64,000 nt of DNA from Hordeum vulgare subsp. vulgare (GCF_904849725.1 NC_058519.1:26395267-26459266); one strand, 5' to 3'; positions 13,205-24,935 are shown, counted from the first letter of the stretch. Numbers and translations: made by a program. The notes: generated by a model not told the origin, from the letters alone.

Positions 13205-15017
13205 TGTTGGGGAACGTCGCAAGGGAAACAAAAAATTTCCTACGCGCACGAAGACCTATCATGGTGATGTCCATCTACGAGAGGGGATGAGTGATCTACG
13301 TACCCTTGTAGATCGTACAGCAGAAGCGATTAGAGATCGCGGTTGATGTAGTGGAACGTCCTCACGTCCCTCGATCCGCCCCGCGAACAATCCCGCGATC
13401 AGTCCCACGATCTAGTACCGAACGGACGGCACCTCCGCGTTCAGCACACGTACAGCTCGACGATGATCTCGGCCTTCTTGATCCAGCAAGAGAGACGGAG
13501 AGGTAGAAGAGTTCTCCGGCAGCGTGACGGCGCTCCGGAGGTTGGTGATGATCTCGTCTCAGCAGGGCTCCGCCCGAGCTCCGCAGAAACGCGATCTAGA
13601 GGAAAAACTATGGAGGTATGTGGTCGTGCAGCCGTGAGAAAAGTCGTCTCAAATCAGCCCTAAAACCTCCGTATATATAGGTGGGAGGGAGGGGAGGAGG
13701 CAGCCTCAAAACCTAAAGGTTTGGCCGAAATTGGAGGTGGAGGAGTCCTACTCCAATCCTACTTGGAGTAGGATTCCACCTTCCCACTTGGAAACTCTTT
13801 CCACCTTGTGTTTTTTCCTTCTCAAACCTTATGGGGCTTAGTGGGAACTTATTCCAGCCCACTAGGGGCTGGTTTATCTCTTCCCATAGCCCATGAGACC
13901 CCTTGGGGCGTGACACCCCTCCCGATGGTCTCCGGCACCCCTCCCGGCACTCCCGGTACACTACCGATGAGCCCGAAACTTTTCCGGTAATGCACGAAAA
14001 CCTTCCGGTAACCAAATGAGGTCATCCTATATATCAATCTTCGTTTCCGGACCATTCCGGAAACCCTCGTGACGTCCGTGATCTCATCCGGGACTCCGAA
14101 CAACATTCGGTAACCAACCATATAACTCAAATACGCATAAAACAACGTCGAACCTTAAGTGTGCAGACCCTGCGGGTTCGAGAACTATGTAGACATGACC
14201 CGAGTGACTCCTCGATCAATATCCAATAGCGGGACCTGGATGCCCATATTGGATCCTACATATTCTACGAAGATCTTATCGTTTGAACCTCAGTGCCAAG
14301 GATTCATATAATCCCGTATGTCATTCCCTTTGTCCTTCGGTATGTTACTTGCCCGAGATTCGATCGTCAGTATCCGCATACCTATTTCAATCTCGTTTAC
14401 CGGCAAGTCTCTTTACTCGTTCCGTAATACAAGATCCCGCAACTTACACTAAGTCACATTGCTTGCAAGGCTTGTGTGTGATGTTGTATTACCGAGTGGG
14501 CCCCGAGATACCTCTCCGTCACACGGAGTGACAAATCCCAGTCTCGATCCATACTAACTCAACTAACACCTTCGGAGATACCTGTAGAGCATCTTTATAG
14601 TCACCCAGTTACGTTGCGACGTTTGATACACACAAAGCATTCCTCCGGTGTCAGTGAGTTATATGATCTCATGGTCATAGGAATAAATACTTGACACGCA
14701 GAAAACAGTAGCAACAAAATGACACGATCAACATGCTACGTCTATTAGTTTGGGTCTAGTCCATCACATGATTCTCCTAATGATGTGATCCCGTTATCAA
14801 GTGACAACACTTGCCTATGACCAGGAAACCTTGACCATCTTTTGAACAACGAGCTAGTCAACTAGAGGCTTACTAGGGACAGTGTTTTGTCTATGTATCC
14901 ACACAAGTATTGTGTTTCCAATCAATACAATTATAGCATGGATAATAAACGATTATCATGAAGTAAGAAATATAATAATAACTAATTTATTATTGCCTCT
15001 AGGGCATATTTCCAACA
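13205..15017 (-). repeat. Angela/BARE1-type copia LTR, copy 3 (complete, right end of array)
   Basis: A 1,813-bp LTR with the same ends as copy 2 and a TATA box at 13672-13679 on the minus strand. I counted about seven substitutions against LTR 2, for example C/T at 7136 against 13931 and C/G at 8168 against 14963. It is the outer 5' LTR of the array. The base after it starts pol sequence of another element, so the array is inserted there. The expected 5-bp target duplication would begin ATCAG at 15018, but its partner is outside the window. Confidence 0.95.
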
Positions 15018-17927
15018 ATCAGGCCACCGGTCGCGGGTCCGTATTGATGGGGAATGACGCGAGTGCTTCTGTTCTTGGTGTTGGCACGGTCGATCTGAAG
15101 TTTACTTCGGGAAGGATCGTGCAGCTGAAGAACGTGCAGCATGTCCCCGCCATCAAGAAGAATCTCGTTAGTGGCTCCCTTCTGTGTATAGTTGGTGTTC
15201 GAGTCTAATAAAGTAGTAGTTACGAAATATGGACTTTTCGTTGGAAAAGGTTATGAATGCGGAGGTCTGTTCCGCCTTTCTCTAGCAGATTTTTGTAATA
15301 AAGTCGTGAACAATATTCATTCAAGTGTTAATGAATCTGAAGTTTGGCATTCACGTCTTTGTCACATAAGTTTCGGTGTTATGTCGCGGCTAGCAAAACT
15401 GAATTTAATCCCAACTTTCACTTTAGCCAAAGGTTCTAAGTGCCACTCGTGTGTGCAAGCAAAGCAACCTCGCAAGCCTCACAGGGCTGCAGAGGAGAGA
15501 CACTTGGCACCATTAGAACTCATACATTCTGATCTTTGTGAGATGAATGGTGTGTTGACTAAAGGTGGAAAGAAATACTTCATGACATTGATAGATGATT
15601 CCACTAGATTTTGCTATGTGTATCTGTTAAATACTAAAGATGAGGCTCTACACTACTTTAAAATCTATAAGGCGGAAGTTGAGAATCAACTTGAAAAGAA
15701 AATTAAACGAGTCCGGTCTGATCGTGGTGGAGAGTACTTCTCAATCGAATTTGATTCATTTTGTGCGGAACACGGCATTATTCTTGAGAGGAAGCCTCCC
15801 TATTCACCCCAGTCAAACGGGGTTTGCGAGCGGAAAAACCGTACTCTAACTGATTTGGTTAACGCCATGTTAGATAGATCGGGTTTATCCAAGGCATGGT
15901 GGGGGAGGCTATATTGACCGCGTGTCATGTCCTGAATAAAGTTCCTACAAAAGATAATGAGGTCACTCCCTACGAGGAGTGGTCGAAGAGAAGGACGACC
16001 CTCTCGTACTTACGTACTTGGGGCTGCTTGGCGAAAGTCAATGTACCGATCCCCAAGAAGCGTAAGCTTGGACCAAAGACTGTGGATTGCGTTAATTTGG
16101 GATACACTAAGAATAGCGTAGGTTATAGATTTCTAGTAGTGAAATCTGAGGTACCTGACGTGAAGGTCGGTACAATAATGGAGTCGAGGGATGCTACATT
16201 CTTTGAGGATATATTTCCCATGAGAGATATGCAAAGCACTTCTAGACAGGAATCTGAGATAACTCCTGAGCCTGTCATTCCTATGGAATATTATGAACAA
16301 ACACATGATGAAAATCCCGAGGAGGATGACGAGGAAGCCTGTGGTAGGGGCAAGAGACAAAGGACTGCAAAGACCTTTGGTGATGATTTCTTCGTATACC
16401 TCGTGGATGATAATCCTAGATGCTGATTACTGGAAAGCTGCGGTCCGTAGCGAGATGGATTCCATCATGGCTAACGGGACATGGGAAATCACTGATCGTC
16501 CCTATGGTTGCAAACCATTGGGATGCAAGTGGGTGTTCAAAAAGAAGCTTAGGCCCGATGGTACGATTGAAAAGTACAAGGCTAGGCTTGTGGCCAAGGG
16601 CTATGCCCAGAAAGAAGAGGAAGATTTCTTCGATACTTATTCACCTGTGGCTAGACTGACCACCATTAGAGTACTACTCCCATTGGCGGCCTCTCATGGT
16701 CTTCTCGTTCATCAAATGGACGTTAAGACGGCTTTCCTGAATGGAGAGCTAAATGAGGAAATCTATATGCAACAGCCAGATGGCTTTGTGATAGAAGGTC
16801 AGGAAGGAAAGGTGTGTAAGTTGCTGAAATCTTTATATGGTCTGAGACAAGCACCTAAGCAATGGCATGAGAAGTTTAATACAACTCCGACATCTGTTGG
16901 CTTCGTTGTTAATGAAGCTGACAAATGTGTATACTATCGCCATGGTGGGGGCGAAGGAGTTATATTGTGCTTGTATGTTGATGACATACTGATATTTGGA
17001 ACCAACCTCAAAGTAATTGAGGAGGTTAAGTCTTTTCTGTCTCAAAACTTTGAGATGAAGGACCTTGGGGTGGCTGATGTTATCTTGAACATCAAGCTGT
17101 TGAGAGATGATGAGGGTGGGATTACACTTCTGCAATCCCACTATGTTGATAAGATTTTGAGTCGCTTTGGATATTCAGACTGCAAAATTTGTCAAACACC
17201 ATATGATCCTAGTGTGCTTATTCGAAAGTTTAAAGGCACAGCTATAGATCAATTGAGATTCTCTCAAATTATCGGTTCACTTATGTACCTAGCTAGCGCA
17301 ACGAGGCCTGACATCGCGTTTGCTGTGAGCAAACTTAGCCGGTTTGTTGCAAACCCGGGCGATGTTCATTGGCGTGCTGTTGAAAGAATTATGCGCTACT
17401 TGAAAGGTACTGTCAACCACGGGCTTCACTATACGGGATTCCCATCGGTACTTGAAGGGTATAGTGATGCGAATTGGATCTCTGATGCTGATGAGATGAA
17501 GGCCACTACTGGGTATATGTTTAGTCTTGGGGGTGGTGCTGTTTCCTGGAAGTCTTGCAAGCAAACGATCTTAACAAGATCGACAATGGAAGCAGAATTA
17601 ACAGCATTAGACACATATGGTGTCGAAGCAGAATTTCTTCGAGATCTTTTGATGGACTTACCTGTGATTGAGAAGCCGGTTCCGGCTATCCTTATGAACT
17701 GCGATAATCAGACGGTTATTGTTAAAGTGAAGAGTTCAAAGGACAATATGAAGTCCAACAAACATATAAGAATGAGATTGAAGTCTGTCAGACGTTTGAG
17801 AAACTCCGGAGTGATAGCGTTGGATTATATCCAAACGGCTAAGAATCTGGCAGATCCCTTTACTAAAGGGCTATCACGTGTTGTGATAGATAGTGCATCG
17901 AGGGAGATGGGTATGAGACCCACATGA
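15018..17927 (+). pseudogene. Ty1-copia pol polyprotein, 5'-truncated and frameshifted
   Basis: The sequence starts inside the region between protease and integrase ([15 protein letters not shown], 15047 on) because the Angela array interrupts it. Order: pre-integrase zinc finger (WHSRLCH ... KCHSC, 15345-15455); integrase core with D (HSDLCEMNG), D (SDRGGEYF) and E (ERKNRTL); reverse transcriptase with YVDD (near 16973-16984); RNase H ([11 protein letters not shown] ... MEAELTALD, 17460-17640). The copy has at least three lesions: a shift near 15190, loss of a G near 15903 (WWG then GEAILT), and a short deletion near 16420 before [13 protein letters not shown]. The stop is at 17925-17927. 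It is inactive. Confidence 0.95.
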
Positions 17928-18469
17928 GTTGCCATGGTAGTAACCCAACCTATATGATCGGAGATCCCGTGAAGTAGGACCTGGGAAAACAAGCCAGTGG
18001 TGAACTGAGGAGAGTAACTTTACTAACCCACTCCGTTGGAGATGCAATACTCTCGGATACTGTATGGTAGGATGACTACTGTCTTAATGTGTTCTAAAGC
18101 TTATATGTAAGCAAGATGCTGTCCTACAGAGCGATCTTTGGAGGAACACACCTATATGAGCTTGACTGCTGGTCACAGTCTATGAGGTTTGGGTGATCTC
18201 TAGTAAACTCATGAATAGGCCAGGAGTGTGACTAATATGCTCCACCCAAGGGGTCACCTTCGGCAGTCTAGTACTAGTAAGACTTGTGGTGAAGCTCTTT
18301 TACGCCAAGCTGACAATTCAAGGCATAGTCCATTGTTCAGTTGTAAAGGAGTGTAGCTACTTGTTCTAGGTGAAGCTCAACCTTAATAGGTCTTCACTGA
18401 AATGCTGGTATATTAAAACAGTGATTGGAACGAGGGAACACGATGTGCCCTTGAGATCTGGTGGGGGAT
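17928..18469 (+). other. Copia 3' untranslated region and polypurine tract
   Basis: A non-coding stretch between the pol stop and the 3' LTR. It ends in the purine-rich tract GTGGGGGAT (18461-18469), immediately before the TGTTG that starts the LTR. This tract would prime plus-strand DNA synthesis. No ORF of note. Confidence 0.8.
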
Positions 18470-19429
18470 TGTTGAAATTTGGAGGTGGGCCTTAGGCCCA
18501 TTAGAGAATTTCAGAAAAATCTACAAGGGCCCATGTAGGTGGTGGCATGACAAGGTGGTGGGAGTTTAGTCCCACCCCGCTAGTGAAGGAGAGTTTGGAC
18601 TCCTTTATAAGGGTCTCTCTTCCACATGCTATTGGAGAGTGAGAAGAGAAGGTGCCCTCGCGCACTCCTCCTCCGCCGCCCGCCTCGCCACGCCTCGTCG
18701 CGACGCGGGTTGCGGGAATGAGCCGAACCGAGCTCATACCTACGCGCTTATTTTTGCCGGTCAGGAACAGAGAATATGTAACGGACAAGGCACGATCCGA
18801 GACGTCGGATCGTGGCCGTTACCGACTCGGACGTGGGTTCAGCCCACGTCTCTCCACCCAGCCGCCTTTATATGCACGCAATTGCCTACCCTAGCCGTCA
18901 CGAGAATCAGATCACATCTGCCTCACGCCTTCGTTCCTTGACTGCTGCTGCCGCCGGCGACTCCGTCCCGTTTACCGCGTACACGGTCGACGGGAGAGCA
19001 GGCCTCCGAAACCTCGTCTCTCCGGTTCCTGTACGGGAGAGGGGCGATTAGGTTTTTGGGGAGCGATCACGCGACTGCTCGCCTCCGTCCGTCTGCTTCG
19101 TCTACGTCCGCGTCGCCCTCGTCATCGCCATGTCTTCACCAAGCGAAGCTGATCGTCTCCGCGAGGATGCCGAGAAGAAGACGACAGAGGATACTGCCGC
19201 CGCCGCCGCTGCTGCTGCTACGGCCAACTGGCCGATTGGAGGGTATGACTCGTTTATCCTCATGTTCTTATTTATCCTAGCAGTACTACTTGGTTGCATA
19301 GATGTATCCACTATATGCGTAGTATGTGCTAGGTTAGCTCAAGATCAGTATGTCATTAGTCTAGTCAATATCATGCTAGTCATTATTTTATGAATTAATG
19401 TACTCGGAAAATTACCTATTTAGTCAACA
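18470..19429 (+). repeat. 3' LTR of the plus-strand copia element
   Basis: A 960-bp LTR starting TGTTGAAATTTGG and ending TTTAGTCAACA, with a 5-bp TGTTG/CAACA inverted terminus. A TATA-like TTATAAG lies near 18606. The downstream half is GC-rich and holds an 87-codon frame beginning MSSPSEADRLRED (19130-19393), with an alanine run and a hydrophobic segment. The left partner LTR lies outside the window. I do not assign a family name. Confidence 0.85.
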
Positions 19430-19431
19430 GC

Positions 19432-19812
19432 CTAGGCAGCTGCGACCGCACGCGCTGTTCTCGCGGCCGCCGGCGACGTCGGCACGGCTTGGACCGCTGT
19501 TGTCGCTTCCGCCTGGGGCACACGGTCAACACGGCTCGGACCACCACTTCCACTTCTGAGGGCATCGGCGCCGTGCATGGCGCGTTCGTCGCCATGGACA
19601 TGGTACGCAGCGGCATCTTCTGAAATTCAAACGTGGACAACAGATTAACGAGGGAAGATGAAAATGGCATAATATCAAAAGGAAAAATATCGATTCATAC
19701 CGTCATCGCTTCCCTCGAACACATACACGTAATCCATGTCTTCAGCGTTGCCATCATAGTGTTCTTCAACCTCGTTCCAGTTAATGCCGGAGTTGAGGTC
19801 GAGGTAATCCAT
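19432..19812 (-). CDS. Hypothetical two-exon gene, 99 codons, abutting the copia LTR
   Basis: The model reads on the minus strand. Exon 1 is 19812-19701, starting MDYLDLNSGINWNEVEEHYD and strongly acidic. An 81-bp intron (GTATGA...TTTCAG, 19700-19620) follows. Exon 2 is 19619-19432, joins in phase (..GSDDEDAAAYHVHG) and ends in an Ala/Arg-rich tail with a TAG. A minus-strand TATA box (TATAAATA, 19888-19895) lies 76 bp upstream of the ATG. The stop is 3 bp from the LTR end and probably inside its target duplication, so the frame could be complete or the original 3' end could have been cut off. I do not recognise the product. The acidic N-terminus gives no function. Confidence 0.45.
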
Positions 19813-19887
19813 TGCAAGTTTGTGGCGATGCAGACAAGTGCATACAGATTAAGGAGAGGTGTGCAGGTTGCTCTCTTCATGCAACTC

Positions 19888-19895
19888 TATTTATA
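19888..19895 (-). promoter_or_regulatory. TATA box of the two-exon gene
   Basis: TATAAATA on the minus strand, 76 bp upstream of the predicted ATG at 19812. The spacing suits a plant core promoter with a short 5' leader. Confidence 0.45.
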
Positions 19896-21221
19896 GACAT
19901 GTTTTTTTGGTTTTGGAGGGAACTACAAATCCATGGCGCTGGCTGTCGGTAAGCAAATTTCGGAAGCAATTTTTCGAGGCTAATCTTCATGGCACTCTAT
20001 TTGTTTTGGAGGGAAATGAAATTGTTGGTGCTAGATCTCTTTTGGACAAAAAGATTGCTAACCTTCTCATAGGCTAGCGCAGCGATGTGAGAGAGATTAT
20101 CATGCAGCATGCACAAAGACAGGGAGAGAAGAACCCGAGCCTAGAGCCAATGGACTGCATGCGCATTTATAGCTGCCATTCTTTCCGTACATGCATGCAG
20201 GGGTATTAGTGTTCATAAAACATGCAGCGAGCCATGCGTTGATATTTGTGTGTGCTTTATGCGCGGACCAAAAAGAATCGAGGGAGTACTACCAACGCCA
20301 GGTCTTCGTGCGTGTAGGAATTTTTTTATTTCCCATGACGTTCTCCAACACGACATTGGTGTGCGCTAACGAAAAGCGTTAGTGGGCAGAGATGCAGGAG
20401 TTGCCGTTGGGGGCGGAGCGGCAATGTGGGGAATAAGATGCGGTGGCATCGGTCGTCAGGGATGGTCTCGTGGGGAAGAAGGTACGATGGCGTCGATGGT
20501 GGCTCAACCGCAAAGAAGAGAAGTGTGGAGGCAATGACTGAGTCAAGGTGTGGAAAGGCCAGGGCTGCACGCGGCTAGGTTTGGCGCGTAGGGCTGTGTG
20601 CGGTCGTGTGTTGCGACCTGCAAGGCTACAGGCTAGGCCTAGGCGTGGGGGTGGGTGGGCTTTTCTAGTAATTGGGCTGGACTAGGCATATTTTTGGCTT
20701 TTCGGTTAACCAAGAGATATACACGTACCGACTGAATTTGGTTCGGTTAGTAACACAACTATCTGAATTTTTCTATGCACACCCAAAAAACTGAAAATTC
20801 GGTTTATTCGATTTCGGTTTTGGTTCAGTTTTCGGTTGGTCGGTTTGTATGCCCATGCCTACTTAATGGTTTGCGCATAGGAGCTGAGCATGCACACTCT
20901 TCTATTAAAAAAACACCGTCATGCACTGGTGTTTGCCATCAAGAAGTTACGACACTACATAATAGCACATCGGATTACCCTCATCGTCAAAGTTCACCCA
21001 CTAAATATATCATGACAAGAGCAATGCTTATGAGAAGATTGGCAAGATGGGGCAATGCTACATAATGAGTCAATAGAAAACGTCATTTAATCAGAAAATA
21101 TGCTTTAGGTGATTAGGCGATGATGGGACGGCTGAAAAGAAGAATGAAAGAGGCGTTGCCGCAGAGTGATCGCCAGTTGCACATTCAGTTTCAGTTTTCA
21201 GTTCAATAAGTTCAAGTGTGA
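19896..21221. other. Unclassified intergenic DNA
   Basis: I see no convincing gene here. It would hold upstream sequence for the minus-strand model at 19812. 20700-20850 is rich in short CGGTT/AACCG-type motifs (repeated TTCGGTT). ORFs in this stretch are short and have no recognisable domains. Confidence 0.5.
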
Positions 21222-21223
21222 TA

Positions 21224-21327
21224 CTCCCTTCGACCTAAAATAAATGACTTAAAAATGGCTTAACTTTATACTAAAGTTAGTGTAAAATTAAGTCATTTTT
21301 AAGTCACTTATTTTAGAACGGAGGGAG
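21224..21327. mobile_element. Stowaway-type MITE (104 bp)
   Basis: Terminal inverted repeats CTCCCTTCGACCTAAAATAA and TTATTTTAGAACGGAGGGAG, flanked by TA on both sides (21222-21223 and 21328-21329). The whole element is close to a perfect inverted repeat around the centre and has no coding capacity. This is a Tc1/mariner-derived MITE, mobilised in trans. Confidence 0.93.
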
Positions 21328-21329
21328 TA

Positions 21330-22715
21330 GTATATAAGGACACGGACACATTTCCGAGGAAGGTCATAATCGATGAAAGATTGGTAGTTAGGCTCGTGCC
21401 AAAGAATGGTGAGACCGCCTGGTCAATGGTTAAGAAAAAACAGTGATTCGTTAGTTTAAAATTGTGAAGCCTCGGCATTCGCTTTCCTCAGCAATTCTAA
21501 TATACTAGCGAGTCTCCGTTCAAACTTGCACTACCAAATCCAGCATATTGAAGGTAGTAGCGAGTCCCTGTTCAATATTTCCTTCATTTCTTTTGACAAG
21601 ACGAAATGAGTACACTTTAAATAGCTAATTTTTGATAAGGATTACGCACACCCACCCACCAACACATTTAACCAATCCCGTGTCAAGGTTTACATCATCA
21701 AATTTTGTAACTATTCCGCCAAGGTGGTCCACACGTCAGGGCCAATGAAATACTGTTAGGTAGGCTCAGCCCTCTCTAAGATGAATGGTCCGACTGCCTG
21801 GACAATACTAAAAATAAGCAGTTTGAATTTGCTAGTTTAAAATAGAAAAGCCTCATAAATCACTCTTCCCAGCAAATACTTGTGTTACGCATGAACTAGT
21901 GATCAAAATCGTCCAATTTAAATAATTACGTTTTTGTTTCAGGCAACACTACGAAAAATATGATTTTTTCTAGGAAACCGTTTCTGGCCGGTGCGCTGGC
22001 CGAACCGTTCGGCCGGCCGCACGCGACCGCATGCGCCCGTTGACTGGGCATGCAACATTTTTTCATTTAAATTGTTGCAACCAGCATCATATTTGCTGCA
22101 AGCGTTATTTTTTTCTACATGTGTCCAGTAAAAAAAGTTGCATATATGTTTGGTTGCAACTCCTGTTCGTCGGATTTTTTGTTACAATCGATGTTTTTTA
22201 CTTTTTGCTACAATCATGTTAATTTTTGCTACAACCGGCATCATTTTTTGCTACAACCGTTCACTAAAAAAGTTGCATACACGTTACGTAAATATTTGTT
22301 AGAACCGGCGTTTGATTTTTGCTACCACGCACCATTAGCCTCGTTTTTTTGCTACGATCACGTAGATATTTTTTTTGCTACAAATTTTATTTTTTGTTGC
22401 AACCGATGAAAAAATTGCTGCATGGTATCGAAGTTTTGCTGCATCAGAAGGAAAAATGTTGCATGAAGATCCAACGGTGCGGACGCATGGGGTTGGTGGA
22501 TCGTGCGGCCCGCGCGTGGCCTGCCGAAAGTTTCGGCTGACGCGCCGGCGTAGAGCACTCCCTTTTCTTTACTCACAGGAAAAAAAAAGTGAACGTGGAT
22601 AGGCTGGCTACCACGTCGCGCGCAGGCCCATGCACGCACGCTGCCGTTTTTTTTCTTCTTTTTTAGGGGTACGCACGCTGCTGTTACAAATCTAAACCTA
22701 GACTGCCCGCACGCC
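21330..22715. other. Left flank of the large MULE; diverged direct repeat and motif cluster
   Basis: There is no clear gene. 21393-21500 and 21762-21880 are diverged direct copies (both contain GCCTGG..CAAT and TAGTTTAAAAT..GAAAAGCCTC-like stretches). 22060-22460 contains about 17 degenerate TTTTTGCTACAACCG-like motifs. Because the MULE target duplication ends at 22725, this DNA was originally joined to the DUF1618 gene that now starts at 41950, so it should include that gene's promoter. Confidence 0.55.
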
Positions 22716-22725
22716 GCTGCTTGCC
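22716..22725. repeat. Target-site duplication, left copy (10 bp)
   Basis: GCTGCTTGCC, immediately before the GGGAAATTGG terminus. It is repeated exactly at 41890-41899 after the opposite terminus. MULE duplications are usually 8-11 bp. Confidence 0.9.
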
Positions 22726-22823
22726 GGGAAATTGGATGATTTGCCCTACTTTATTTGGGCATTAGATGATTTGCCCCATTTTACATACGATTAGATCATT
22801 TGCCCCACTTTTTATTTTTCTTT
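22726..22823. repeat. MULE terminal inverted repeat, left
   Basis: Begins GGGAAATTGGATGATTTGCC and contains three spaced GAT(G/C)ATTTGCCC motifs, a likely array of transposase-binding sites. It is matched in reverse complement at 41792-41889. Confidence 0.88.
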
Positions 22824-22920
22824 TGATGATTTGCCTTTTTCAATTACTGTAATCATTTTCGGATTTCTATCCCTTTTTTCACATGCGAAAAGACACAATT
22901 GTCCCTGTGGCTAAATTATA
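22816..22920. repeat. Inner inverted repeat, left arm
   Basis: About 105 bp (TTTTCTTTTGATGATTTGCC ... GCTAAATTATA) that recurs in reverse complement at 24411-24515. It starts within the inner edge of the outer terminal repeat and shares its GATGATTTGCC motif. The pair encloses 1.5 kb with a MuDR-type fragment, so it could be a smaller related MULE nested in the left end, or a rearranged copy of the terminus. Confidence 0.8.
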
Positions 22921-23577
22921 ATTTGATATTGTACAAATCTATTCTTTACAAGGCTGTATCCAACCGAAGCAACTAATTAACAGGAAACAAATCATATCCT
23001 TTCTTCACGTGGCTTTACACAACAAAACCAATTATATACTAACAAATCATAGATTGATTATGCTGCTTTGGTCGTCATGTTCATGGCTAGAGGAGAGGTG
23101 GATCTACCGCCGGCCGCCAAGCCATCAACAACTGTGATGACCACCGGACAACGGGGTTTCACACAAATGGCCGCCGAGACAATTCCACAGACTGCCGGAC
23201 ATGGAGGCGCCTCTTGCGTCCATGGCTCACCACGATCTGCTCCAGATTGGTCAGTATATGATCTCCCCTCTCTCCCATCCCACCCCAAACACACACGGTG
23301 CCACACGGATCCAGAATTTGAATCTCTTGTCATGCTACACTTGTAGTAACCCCTGCAACTATAAGACGATGATGGAAACATTTGCTATCAAGATTCAGCA
23401 GTATAAGGTTCTAAAATTATCCAAACCTTTGAACCATGTGGATGAATACTTGTAGGAGGATCATGAATGCAATGTTCATGGCTAGATGGTACACCTAGTT
23501 TTACTGGAAAATGAAAAATCAAACAATTTGTTACTTGTTTCCTTACGTAACAGAATGACAGTCACGATGATGCCCTT

Positions 23578-24120
23578 ATGTCCCCTCCATTACTAAAAAT
23601 CTGTATTTGTTTTCCAAGTAGGTCTCAGCCGGTGGCTACAAATGGTACATATGTATCAACTATGGAAGGAAGTGTTGATTGGTCCCAGATTGAGATGGCA
23701 CCAATGAATGATGAAGAAATTGATGTTCCTATATCAGAAGAGAACATGTGCTCGGTGCTTGGCATCAATGATGGACATGAGCATCGAAAAATTGTATCTG
23801 AAGCAGCTATGAAAGCCTGTATTGTAGATGTTGATGCATGTGTGGCTGATATTGATGATGATTTACTTGCCGATGCGGCTCTTCCTGTGCCTGACCATAT
23901 ACCCGAAGAGGATCACTTTTGGTATGATAAGGAACATCCTGTGATAGAGGAAGGATCTTTGTTTCGTTCAGTGAACGAGTTCAAGATGCTCATCAGAACA
24001 TTTGCTATTAGAGGCAAGTTTGACATCAAGATCTATCAACATGGTAGTCCAGCATGGCTGTTACTGGCAACGCAACGAGCTCACACAAAAAAGGTTGTAA
24101 ATCCATTAATCATTGAATAA
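23578..24120 (+). pseudogene. N-terminal fragment of a MuDR-type MULE transposase
   Basis: A plus-strand open frame of about 180 codons. An acidic N-terminal part is followed by HPVIEEGSLFRSVNEFKMLI and RTFAIRGKFDIKIYQ (about residues 130-160). This matches the start of the plant MuDR transposase domain, where a conserved Gly/Phe and an F-x3-AI segment precede a Cys-rich region. The frame then loses similarity (HGSPAWLLLATQRAH) and stops. The Cys-rich part, the DDE catalytic core and the SWIM finger are all missing. The first codons may be intron, since an acceptor-like CCAAGTAG lies at about 23614-23621. It lies between the inner inverted-repeat arms. It is different from the FRS-type transposase at 30873. 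Confidence 0.65.
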
Positions 24121-24410
24121 AGTTAGTATTTACCAGCGACTAGCACGCCATCCACAGCTCCGAGCTGCAGCGGCAGTCGCCGCGCCGGGCCGCCGAGCAG
24201 CAGCGGAAGCGGCCGCGCCGGGCTGGGTCGTCAAGCTCCAGCTACAGCTGGAGCCGCCGCGCCAGGCCACTGCTGGGGCCACAGTGTCGTCCTCGGCCTC
24301 CTCGCTTCCTCTGGTTTCAGTACTATTTACGAATGGTGGAATGGTGACCTCGTCGATGCTCTGGGAGACTCGGACTAGTCCAACAACAGATAAGACTAGG
24401 GTAGAATTAG

Positions 24411-24515
24411 TATAATTTAGCCAGAGGGGCAATTGTGTCTTTTCGCATGTGAAAAAAAGGATATAAATCCGAAAATGATTACACTAATTGAAAAGGGCAA
24501 ATCATCAAAAGAAAA
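24411..24515. repeat. Inner inverted repeat, right arm
   Basis: Reverse complement of 22816-22920 with a few mismatches, ending AATCATCAAAAGAAAA. A GC-rich stretch (24150-24300) lies just inside it. Confidence 0.8.
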
Positions 24516-24935
24516 GGGAGTGACTAATGAACAGATGTCTGAATATAAATTAGTGTCAGGTTGTTTATTTGTTCCACTAAATGATTGACGCGTGGCTCAG
24601 TATTCAGTCATAAAATTGATCAGTGAAAAAAACCAACTGTTTTCTTTCCCGCATCAGGTCGAAAAATTGCGAAGGGCCCGTCACCACAAAAAGAACCAAA
24701 TCCCTAAACGGGCCGCCTAGCGCACCCGTTAACACAAAAACACGAAGGTCCAAGAAAGAAAAAAGAATCACATGCCCACCCATCAGTTTAGCAGGCCGAC
24801 CTTCACCCGGCCTGCGCCGCACTCCTCCTTCCACCCCCCCGATCACTTCTTCTTCCTCAAGAAAGAAAAAAAGGTCCATGCAGGGGCGACGACGGCTGGC
24901 AGGGGAGAAGACATGGGTGGTGCGGCTTGTGATCC

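Noticed and set aside
24130..24432. Ala-rich ORFs on both strands near the inner inverted repeat
   Set aside because: GC-rich, open on both strands, with no domain and no splice link to the MuDR-type fragment.
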